From assembly GCF_041296385.1 (NCBI RefSeq), contig NC_091023.1, positions 24,181,924-24,245,923 on the forward strand: a stretch of 64,000 nt of DNA, in the 5' to 3' direction. Positions 53,501 through 64,000 of the stretch are shown here, in pieces. The DNA comes from Aphelocoma coerulescens (lineage: Eukaryota > Chordata > Aves > Passeriformes > Corvidae). The notes beneath the pieces were generated by a model. It was not told the DNA's origin. It did not search any database and saw only the letters and a program-made list of their open reading frames with translations. Position 1 is the first letter of the stretch. Every line of letters begins with the position of its first letter. The position numbers were made by a program, and so were the translations under genes.

Positions 53501-56500
53501 AAGGGAATGGCTCCACTGAATGTAGACTCATTAAGATAACATAACAGTGAACCAGGTTAGGCTGGTTGCAAATTGCTCATGTTCTGTTCCTTGTTCATTT
53601 GAACTGAATTTGCTTCTTCAGGAGAAAAAGCACAACTCTTACAACAATTGTTAACATCTCTAAGGGGTTTTATTGCTAATAATAGCAACAGAAAGGAATT
53701 AAAGAAAAATATTAGCAAGGAAATGAAAAAGCAGCAATATTTCCTTAGATTAGACATCAAAATTATTGCCTTGCAGGATGAACAGAAATACAGATTAGAT
53801 GTAAAATCTAATCTGTGGTGAAAGGGGATGGAAGCACCTCGCAAGTTCTCCTTGATGAGCACATTTATTCTCCATAATAGAGCTGCAATATCTGCCAGCT
53901 CTCCTGGAGATCCATCAGATCTGTTATCTATTGGGGAAACTCTTGTTTTAATGGAAAATAAAGGAGAATAACGCCAGGAAAACCAGAACATATAAAACAG
54001 GGAAGTGTCAGGACTTAAATTTTTGTTGTTTGTTCTATTTTGAGAAGTTTCAAGTTCTGCCCATGATATATTTTGAAATATTCCAGAGCAGATCCTGTCA
54101 TTAGATTTTAACCAGCTTGCCTGCTCCCTTCATTATTTTAGGCAATGGATAACTTATATGGAGTCCAGACTTTCTTCCTGTGTTTGGAAGATGAAACTGG
54201 AGCCTCCTTTGGTGTTTTCCTGTAGTTTAAGGAATAAGAACAGCTACTCTGACTGCATTCTTGTTGCAATATTATCATGTAAAAATAATCAATGCTGCAA
54301 TGTTGTGTGGATGTTTAATTTATCATTCTGAAGAAGTGGCAGAGCTCCTGCAGACAGCTGTTCGTGGAGAGGTTGTCCAAAGATGCAGGTGCAAATCCAG
54401 GATCCTTATTCGTGCATTTTTACCTTTTCTCCAGTACAACTCACCCTCTTCTAAATATTTAACCAGTCCAATTTCTCTGGTTTATCCTCCAGATGTTAAA
54501 AATTACTTTTATCCTCACTCACAATTTTATTTTCACTTTTTCAAGGTCCAAGGCTCTGACTAAACCTCCGTTAAAACAACCTTGGGATTCCAAACTCCCC
54601 CTCCCTGGATGTGGACATTGGAAATCTCAGCTTAGAATTCTGCACCCTGGAGGAGAAGATGCTGGTGGAGGTTTTTGTGCAGTCTCTTGATGTGACAACC
54701 ACAGAAAATGCCAAAAAGCAACGCTCTCGTACTCAAGAGGTGAAATGGTGGCAATATCAGAAAATTAATTGGAAAGAAAAAAAAAATTATTGGAAAACTT
54801 TGTGACTTTCAGCTGTTTAACTCCTTTTTCTTGTGGGCTACACCAATCATATCTCCCAGGAAAACTCCCAAGCCTCTGCTTTTGGGAATTTAGGGAATGT
54901 TAGGGATGCTTTTAAGAAATAGAGCAGTGGTTCAGCTGATTATTGCTGCCATAAACACGGCAGGCCTTGGGTGGCCGCTGTGCGTGGGGGTGACAGCTCG
55001 ATGAGCTCCTTTGGCCTAAAATAACAAAGCCATTACTGCCCTCACTGCTGCTGCCAAACAAAGCAGCAGTGAACATTTGATCGTTTCATGGCCTGCCCAA
55101 AACTCACAGGTTATGGTCTTTCCAGGGAAAATGTTTGCAGTTTACTTGTGGTGACGGGATTTGTCTTTTCAGACACAGACAAAAAATGCCAGATTGCTTG
55201 ACCTCACTTTTGTATTTCTGTTTCCCAGCGTTGTGTTATTTCCTCTCTTATGTTTTCATGGCATAGATGATGAGGATTATTTAGTACTATGGTATGAAAA
55301 ATCCTTATTTAGGGTATTTTAAAGGATTGAGTTGTAGATCTACTTTTGTATGATGAACAATTAGTACACCCTAAAAAAGTTTAGATCAGTAACTTTTTTT
55401 TGGAAAACCAAGTGGAAAATTTGAGTTTTTGGAGAGTGACCTAAGGAAGAAAGGAGTGTAAGGGAGCTGTCAGTTCCTCAAAGAAATAATGGTATGAGCA
55501 GAGCCACCTTTGGTTACTCTAACATACACTTAACCTTTGTAAATTCAGATATTATTTACGTTCTTTGTTCCTATGGAAAGAGGATTTCTGGCCAGAAAAT
55601 CTGTTCCTAGGGTTAGAGTGGAAAAGCAATGAACAATCTTTCCTCTTGACTTTGGTGGGCCTTTTCTGGAGAGCTCAATCTGTGCCAAATGTCACTACTC
55701 TGCAGAGATTTGGGTCAATTGAACACCAGGAGAGCAGAAAGTGCAGTTAAAGGTCTCTAAAATGTATTATCTAAACCACAAGAGAAGAGAGAAAATACTT
55801 AAGAGGGTCTGACAATGTCAAATGTTCCAATGGCAAATAACCTCCCACATTCCTAAAGAACAGGGAGAAAGGAAAAGCTTTAATTTGGTTTCTGCTAGGA
55901 AAGGGAAATCCTCTACCACAAGGGTTAGGATAATAAACTGTTAGCAGAGCTTACAACAATGTGATCGCCTCCAAATCATATCAGAAGTTGAGGAAAAAAT
56001 TGATATTTTTTGAAAGATGGAAGGAAATACTGTTAGAGCTATGAAAAAGTAGAATTTCATCTTCAGCTGCCCCTTCTGCCTCCCTGGCACCGTGGCCTGC
56101 AAGGCTCAGCCCCTTTGTGTCACCTTCACAGTCACTGAGGGACATTTTAAGTCAAACCAACTCCCCTGGATCTCAGCTTGAGAGGAAATCCTTGAATTGC
56201 ACAGAAATTTTGGTTCATTTGTGAACTTAATTGTTTGTATCCACACCAACGAGCTACTTCCAAACCACAATCCCTGACGTGAAATCCTTTAACATGTGGT
56301 TTTATTATTAATATCCCACAGCTCTCAACATGTGGGAGCAACATGGCCTGGCAGGGTTGAACTTCAGAGGGTGCCTCCAACTAAATTATTCCATGTTCTT
56401 CTAAATCTCAAATGTCCATCTTGGGCCTTTCCCATAGGAATGAAATCCAGAATTCTGGGCTGGCTGCTCCTGCACCAGCAGCAGCTGAACTTGATGAACT

Positions 56501-56679
56501 GCTCTGGTTTTGGCGACACCGGGTGAATAAACAAACATTCATTAGCAATTCAGCTGTGTGGAGCAAGCACAGATTCCTTTGGAGAACGAGGCAGGATTGA
56601 GGGGAAGCATCCAGAGGTGGAAGGCTGATGGATTAACCTACATCAGCTCATCCAACCACGGGACACCTCGTGTGAGCGT
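49026..56679. other. gene-free downstream sequence
   Basis: Apart from the AATA microsatellite, this is unique AT-rich DNA. No exon, RNA gene or transposon was recognised. The 144-codon - frame at 53557-53991 is the longest and has no domain-like features beyond a Leu/Phe-rich run from T/A-rich DNA. Confidence 0.45.
50466..50511. repeat. (AATA)11 microsatellite
   Basis: About eleven perfect AATA units before ACCAAACC. Confidence 0.95.
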
Positions 56680-57000
56680 TTCTGTTCAGCTCTAGCGGAA
56701 CACTGAAATAATTTCGATCATTTTGATCTCCGATAAATAGGATGGAATTCCCAGTGGGTGCTTTAAGGATAATTTGTATCAATAAAGCCAATGGAGAGGT
56801 CTCATTTTATGTTGCCTGGATATCTAAGGGGGGTTGAGTACATCCCTTTATTATCCTTTCGTTAGCATTTATCTATAGACTAAAATAATTGAAATATTTC
56901 TCCGTCTTGCTTGACTTTATTTAAGTATGGGCATAAAGTACTAATTAGCAATTATTTATTAATGGTTTATTAAAGTATTTCTAGTCTCACTGTTGTACTC
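56680..57000. promoter_or_regulatory. AT-rich candidate conserved element
   Basis: Non-repetitive AT-rich sequence that retains CpG (TTTCGATC, CTCCGATAAA, CTTTCGTTAG). It has many GATA and homeodomain cores (GATAAATAGG, CTAATTAGCAATTATT, TTATTAATGG). CpG retention in otherwise decayed desert DNA suggests constraint or an unmethylated element. Conservation is not demonstrated. Confidence 0.3.
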
Positions 57001-60000
57001 TGTTATTAAGAACAGTTTCTCAGGAATTTTCAGGAAGTTCTCTTTCAGTTTTTTATTCCTATGGCTGATATGGCTTTGTTTGAAAAGATTTGCATCATCT
57101 TCTAAATAAGTAAATATTCTCTTCTTGTCACCTTGGAATTCCCAGAATATGTTATAAATGAATGTTCCATGCCTGCATTCCTATGGCCAAAACTTGCATT
57201 GGTTTATTTAAGATGCCTGAGTGATCTTTCTTTTCCCTCTGGTCTCTTTGGTTCTTCATTCCAGCTCAAGGCAAGCAGGAAAAGAGTTTATTTTGAGTTC
57301 AGCAGCTTTAAAATCACCGATCCTGCACAGACACGATTTACAAGGTACATTTTAAAGTCAGTTCACCCAAGTCTGGTCCTAAAGAAACTCACTTCTCACC
57401 CAGCTGGGAAGGAATTCTTGGTATTCCCGTTCTGAGGGCTTAATCCCTCTCAACTTTCTGTTGCAAAAGTTTCTTTGCTGACTCACATTATGAAATGAGG
57501 TGGCCCCGGTGCTGTTGCTCAGATCCTTTAATTTGGATGTAATTACTCCAAATTACCGAGCATTCCCCTATCCTGACACATTCCAAGAGAGCGAGCTGCC
57601 TTTCTGGCAGAGGTGTCCGGGATGAGCCAGGCACCGAGGGTACCTCTGCATTGCCAAAGGGAGCAGGAGATTCCAGAACTCGGATGTTCATTCCCAGGGC
57701 AGAGCAGAGAGCAGGGTTTGGATCAGCTGTTGGGAACGGTAATTGCTCAGTAAGAGTCTCACATAATTACTGTAATTAACGTATAACATACGTATTGTTT
57801 CTAAGTGATGCTGGGCCTGCCTGGTTTGTTCCTAGGGTTGAATAATATTCCTGGTTTTCCTTTACACTTCACATCGAGTGAGAGAAAATGAAGATAATTG
57901 AGCCCTTCTGAAATCCCCATTATTGAAAAACTCTGTTCCCTATTTGAAACAAATCAAGTACCGGTGGAAAGGGGGAAGGGTGACTTTTAAAATGCAAAGT
58001 GCGAGAGGAAAGCTTTACTTTTCAGCATTTCTTTTCCCAGTTCCAAGGCAAACGTCATTATCTGTCCCTCTGAATTGTCCCCAGCCTGCTTTAGATAACG
58101 CCCGATCTAATGATAATGGAGCTGGGCTGTTTCATTTACAATTCAACGGGTGAGCAAGGCGCAGATTTTCTGTGCAGGTCTTAACAACTTTATAGCCCTG
58201 GGTAACACCCAGGTTACTGTAATGGAGATATCAGGGCTGTTTGGATTTGTGAGAAGAGGATGCTCCACTGGCAGCCTGCCAGCACAGCCCTGCCAGTCAA
58301 GGCAGGAGCAAAACTGCTGACAGGACAGGAGGGAATGTCTGATCCCTGTCAGCCCAATCTGATGGGATTTGGGCATTGCAAGAGGGAAATAATTGAACAC
58401 TAAGAGAAATATTACCATCTTTGCTGTGGATTATGTATGAACTGAAATGCAGTGAAAAACTTCCTCCTGTTTGCAGAGGTGCCGTAACAGAAATCACTGG
58501 GATAAATTACACAGCTTGTACAGATATCCTTGCACTTAAATTTTCTAGAAAAATGTGAGTTTAAAAAAATGTCTCTATATCAGCTCCCAAGTTATTCTTT
58601 GCTGCCAGCTGAAGAAGCACTTGTGCAAATGAAGACACGTTGTAATAATAATTTATTCTGGTAGTAAACCTTCCAAGCAGGAAAGACCTTTTACATGCAA
58701 AACACATAAAAGCCTGTAACTGAAAAGTGAACATCAATATTTTATGTAACCTGGTGTCACTTCATTTCTCCATCTGTGAGACACAGAAACTTCAGGATAT
58801 CACCTTGATGCTGTTCTTTTGTAATGAGGTTTTTGCATGGCCAGAACTCTGAATGCAGGAACCATTTGGAGATAAGTTCAAGCTTTCTAACATGAACAAT
58901 TGCTTTCCATGGATATTTTGGTTCAATCCTAGAGCAGAGAGCTGCCACCTCAACAGCAAAACACTTGAGCTGTGCTCATCCCTGAGCAGATCTACAGGTG
59001 ACATTCACTGCCTTCACTTCTGAAACTTTAGCTGCCACTTCCAAAGCATTATTGGCACAGGGAAAGCAAAGAGAGAATGAAAATGTTGGGCAGTGTGTTG
59101 CAAAGGAATAAAGGATCCTGGAAAAGTTACTGTTTGTCCTGGAGGAAATAATTGTGGCACATTAGTCTGGTCTAATTGCTGTGGTAATTTAAGTGACTTG
59201 TGTATCTTTGCTGTAATTATGGTGTCACTAAAGCTGCAAATTCTATAGAGAAATAAGCAAATAGTGCCTTAGTGAAGAGGCAGCTTGGGCAACTATGGAG
59301 CTCTCATTGGAGAGCAGTGGGATTTAATCAGGGCGATTTTCTGACTTGTTTTGTGTTTGGTTTTTGCTGCAGTGATCCAGGGTGCAAAGGGATTGTTCCG
59401 AGGAAGTGGAGCAGAAGTGCATCCGCACCAGCCAGAGAAAGGTGCTTGTATCCCTGCTGCAGCAACCAGGAAGCAGAAACTCCCATGAACTGAGTGATGT
59501 ATTCAATAATTTGAGGAATGGAGTTAATTGTTGAATGGGCATTATCTATGTGACCATCAGCACACCAAAGGGAGGCGAAGTGGAAGGAATTCTTTTTCCT
59601 TCCAGGTGTGAGGGAGTTCAGCCTCTCTGGAGTATCACATAAATTAATGAGTTATCTCCTCACACTGATTTACCTTGAAGTTTTACTTGGTTTTATAGTG
59701 TTGCAATCAGATAATTTTTAAACTTTCAGACGGGAAGTGATATCTGTGACTTCTTCAGAGACTCCGAGTATCAGCTGTGTCTTCCCTGGAAGCGTTTTAC
59801 CCAGGAATTGCAACCAGAAAGGAACAAGGGTGAGTCCCAGTTTTGATTTTATGCCCACAGAGGGGCAGCTCTGGGATTTGGACACTTGAAAGAAGTAAGT
59901 TCTGACTTTGCTCAGACTGAATCAAATTCCTGCATATTTTCTCCTCTGGGCCATTTGGATTTCAATGTGCTACAGCAGGGCTAAAGTGGAGATTTTATGG

Positions 60001-63000
60001 CAAAAACTTCAAGGGGCACAACCGACCTCGGTGCTCTCAGCCCTAATTGCCCATAATTACACAACAAACGAGAAAATGGGGCAGTGGAATAAGATGCTGG
60101 AGTGAGACTCAGGAATTTCTGTGCTTTGCACATTTGCCACCATCAGATATTGTAGTTCTGTTAAAAGGAAAGGGAAAGAATTGCCTAAATGGAGGCCAAG
60201 GACTGGAGTGGAGAAAGCTGTCAAACAAGATAACTGGGAAAATAAAAGAGAGGGAAACAGCACTTCTGTTCCAGGGAAAGCTTCAGGTCTAGCAGAGTGG
60301 AGCTATTTAGATGGCCAATATCTAATGGATTAAAGTCTCCTTTTGAGAGCCGGGTGCTTTATCTCGCAGCACACACCTTCCACAGGCCTGGGAAAGCCTC
60401 AAAATGCAGATTTGGGGTTAGCGTGGTGCTTCCAGTCTTGGCTGATTTGCCAAGGCATTGTTCCATACCTTTCACAAAGACTGGGAGCTCTCCTGCCGTC
60501 AGTCCCTGGTGCCTCGGACCCTTGCTGCGAGGCTGGGAACAGGGGGCTGATGGGTGCTGCACAGGGGGACGTGTCCCACCTTGGGGACACCTTGCATTAA
60601 ACGTTTTTGCAGGATTTCCCCACACTTTTTATCAGCTTTTCCCTTTTCAGTTCCCTTCTCATTGTTTTTAGTGTTGCTTTCTCCATGACTGAAGAATAAA
60701 TGAATGGAGGTCCTTACATAATTTGTTGAACTGATATTTGGATTGTCTCAGATCCAAACCTCTGCATGGATTTCCATCCTCATGGTTTGGGCCTGACCAG
60801 GGCATCTCCCTGATCAAGAACTCCTAAAGGCAGCTGAAAGAAATGTATATGAGTGTGTTTATGGAAATCAAGGTGTACAAGAATTGAGGAGGTGTCAATC
60901 CTATGGAGAATCTTCCAAATAGGAACAGAAGTGCTGAGGTGTTCAACCTTCCCAGTTTTCTGACACAGGGAGAGCCCCAACCCCTTCTGTTGCTGGGATC
61001 TTCTTACCCTGCCTCTGAAATTCAGCATTCTGTTAAATCTCACATCTTCCCCTCCTTCAGTGGAAACCCAGAACTTTAGGAGTGTTGTACAGAACCAAAA
61101 CAAACAAAAAAAAGAGTTAAAAATGAAAAAGTGATGGCAGTTGATTTTTGGATGGGAAAAATTAGTTTAAAACTTGCTTGATCCTGAGTTTAACCCTTTT
61201 CTTTGGAGCATTCCCCTCATTCTAATTGCAATAATCACCAGGTAGTGATATTGATTTGACAATATCTCATTTTTTTTAACTCAGACAGTAAAGCTTAAAT
61301 GATGTAATTAAGTGTCTATTGTGTTATTGCATCAGCCTGGTACAAATACCAGACAACCATTATATTTCAAATTAGGTGCATTACACTTTTTTCTAACAAA
61401 AAAGGATCAAAAATTCCTTTTATCCATGAGTCATCATTGTCACCAATTGTCCTTTGCTTTATTATTATCCCGTGTTTTAATGGCATTACGTAACCCTCTT
61501 CATCAAGTTTTTGGGACATTTATGTCTATCTCAGACATTTTTGTGCCACAATATTATTTTCTCTTTCTTATTTTTCACCTCTGTCTCCACCTGAGCGTTT
61601 GTGGCCAGCTCATTTTTGAGGATCCTGAGATGTTTCCTTCTGGGTGAATAATAATTATTTCTGTCAATATTATCACTGCGGTTCTGGCATTTATTTTTAT
61701 TTTATCATTGGGATCACTTCCCATTCCTTTGGGATCTGTTCCACCAACTTCAATTCTTCCAAACCACACAGAGGAATGTTTCATTTAAAAAGGTGCTTAA
61801 TTTATAGTAAATTAGAACCAACAGCCTGTAACAAAATCCCTCCATCACTCCTTTCATTGGCTTTCACATTTCCTTCCCAATAAATCTGGATGTTATGGGA
61901 AGTTTTATAGTGCTATGGTAATGACTTCATTCTCTTTAATTTATTGATTAATTTTTGTGTTAATTTGGGTTAATTATATGTGTATTATCAATTGCAGTGA
62001 AATCCTTTATGCAGCTCTAGTAAACTTTCTAGGCAGCACAAGGTCACTGTAGTAGTGCAGTGTTCCTTCCTTGGAGCACAGTTTTCCTGGAGTGAGTGCT
62101 GCTTTGGGAATTCTGTGCCGTTCATGAATGATTCCTTCCTTATCCGTGTTTCCTTAAAAATGCAGTTCAATATTAGCTGGAAGGATAAATGTTTTCCAAG
62201 GCTCAGCAGAGCTCCTGCTGTTGAGTTGGGAATTTAAGGGGTATTTTGTGGGGGGTTTCTTACTGCTCATGGTGAAATTCATTACCAACACAGCTTTAGC
62301 ATAATCCATAATTTTCCTGTCTGCCCAGGGATGGTGCAGGCACTCCTGTCTCCAAGCTTGGCTCCTGGACTCTTACCATCAGAGTTATCCTGCTCTTAGG
62401 AAAAAACGTTATCAGTGCTCCCTGGCCACTCCTGCATCCTGTGGAAACACCAATTTTAGGCTGGAAAAATGCTGGGATTGAGGTTTTTCCCTTGGTTTGG
62501 CTGGTTCCCTGCTTCTGCATTTCCATTGTCTCCCCTCCCTTTTCCTGGAGTCTCTTCTGCTGATCTTGGGGACACCTCAGTGTCCATTTCTCTGCTGATC
62601 AAGACTGTTCAGTCCCCTCTGTGAAATCATTTTTCTGCAGGCTGGACAGGGAGCTTTGCTCTCAAAGCAGCCTTGTAAGAGCAGAGAATTGCCTGGTTCA
62701 CGTAGATTTCTACCCCAAACTGATTCCCAAGGTATTTTCCTCTATATTTCATGATATTAAGTAATGACAAGAGCTTGAGTCAAGAATTTCACTGTGGTGT
62801 TTAAAGGAGAGGAGTTTGGATGAGAGAGCAGCTGAGAGTGGAAATCATTGGGCACAAATGCTGGGAGATTTGTCGTGTGGAGAGGGTAAACACCTCCTAA
62901 GGACGAGGTAAATAAATTATCACAAGGTAAATATTAATGGAATAGAGCAATGCCAAAATTTCTGGTGACAGAGATATTAACCTCACATGAGCTTCAAGGC

Positions 63001-64000
63001 ATAAAATCTTCTGGTTACTGAGTGATGGTGTTAACACCTCAGGGTGTAGAGGGAAGGGATCTCTGGGTCTTCCTTGAACGTGGAAAACTTGCTGATTTTG
63101 GAGCTGCTTTTAAGAATGTTCGGCTTCTGTGCCTTGATGGGGTTTTTGTGTTTGTTGTGACAAAGTCAGCCCAGCAAAGCCTCCACACCTCCACACGGAC
63201 CTTTGAATTGCTTGATGCTTCTGCTCTGAACTCACCTGGGCTCAGAGCTTGCAGAGGACAATCCAGTGTTGGGCTGAAGAACAGGATCCCATTTTGTGAT
63301 CTGGACATGTGCAAGAGGGGAAAGAAGCAGCAGCCTCCTGCTGAGCACAGCAGATCTTCAGAGAGGAGAAAACAGCTGAGAGCCAGTCAATGCCCCCAGA
63401 TTTACACTGGGGAGGGCTGAGGGTTCTCTGGGGTGGCTGTAGGTACAGCTCCCTCTGCACTGGTGTCTGCACAAGGTGTGAGGAACAACACCCACACCCC
63501 AACACCCACAGCCCTGCTGGCCCCCGAGGCTTTGTTCAAAGTCTGGCGCTGTCTGATGCTTTCGTTCCCACTCCCACTTAAAATATCATTAAAAACCCCC
63601 AAACAAACAAATCATCCAGCTGCCCTGTTTGGAGAAAAAACCTTGGAACTGGTACGATCAGAATTGGCAAGGTTTTGTGTGAGAAAGAGGCACCTAATGG
63701 CATGGTTTAACATTTTTTTCATGAGGGATTGGAATCCTTCATCCCAGTGATACAAAAAAACCCCTGGGTGCAGGTGTAGAGGTCACTAGAAGTTGAAATT
63801 CCATGGAGGTGACAGTGACAATGGAGGTCATGTGTCTGTGAGCTTTGAGTGTCCCACACCTTGGATGGTGTCAGGATGAGCTGCTGGGTTCTGCCTCAGG
63901 AGTGTCCCTTGCCCAGACCAGCCCTCCTGGGCAGCGCTCCCTGAATTTCCACACAAAAACAGGTGTAAGGAAATTACTTTCTTGGCACTGATGTTGTTCA
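57001..64000. other. gene-free downstream sequence
   Basis: No exon or transposon recognised. Two further AT-rich patches, 57720-57900 and 58040-58160, keep CpG and homeodomain-like motifs (TAATTACTGTAATTAACG, TAATGATAATGG) and may be regulatory. From 59 kb to the end the sequence is unremarkable. Confidence 0.45.

Overview
The window is vertebrate nuclear DNA and most likely from a bird. It carries many truncated CR1 retroposon tails of avian type, with 3' ends reading like ATTCTRTGATT. It has no SINE-rich mammalian background, and its one gene is GC-extreme in a manner typical of birds. I cannot name the species.

One protein-coding gene can be supported: SLITRK3, on the + strand. It has an untranslated first exon ending in a strong splice donor at 18680/18681, an intron of about 1.65 kb, and a second exon starting at 20329. 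That second exon carries the whole 946-residue open reading frame (20350-23190) and a 3' UTR with two AATAAA signals (24012 and 24276). The promoter side is a CpG-rich block of roughly 1.6 kb (about 16.8-18.4 kb) with very long T and A homopolymers. The protein is a neuronal type I membrane adhesion molecule with two leucine-rich-repeat domains; in other vertebrates it binds the receptor phosphatase PTPRD to build inhibitory synapses.

Layout. 1-15.9 kb: gene-free upstream sequence with CR1 tails at about 4.0, 11.7 and 12.9 kb, microsatellites, and AT-rich blocks that look like distal regulatory DNA. 15.9-18.4 kb: GC-rich promoter region. 18.4-24.3 kb: SLITRK3. 24.3-25.4 kb: TA repeats, a C-rich 8/6-bp minisatellite, a CpG-rich patch with a good CTCF-like core, and a degenerate GATCCCGGA array. 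25.4-64 kb: nearly 39 kb with no recognisable exon, holding six short CR1 fragments, simple repeats and several AT-rich candidate enhancers. A single developmental or neuronal gene alone in a desert fits what is known of SLITRK loci.

All other long open frames, including a 627-codon + frame and a 479-codon - frame inside SLITRK3, are best explained as shadows of GC-rich sequence or as chance. No RNA gene, CRISPR array, intact transposon, endogenous retrovirus or novel multi-gene system was found.
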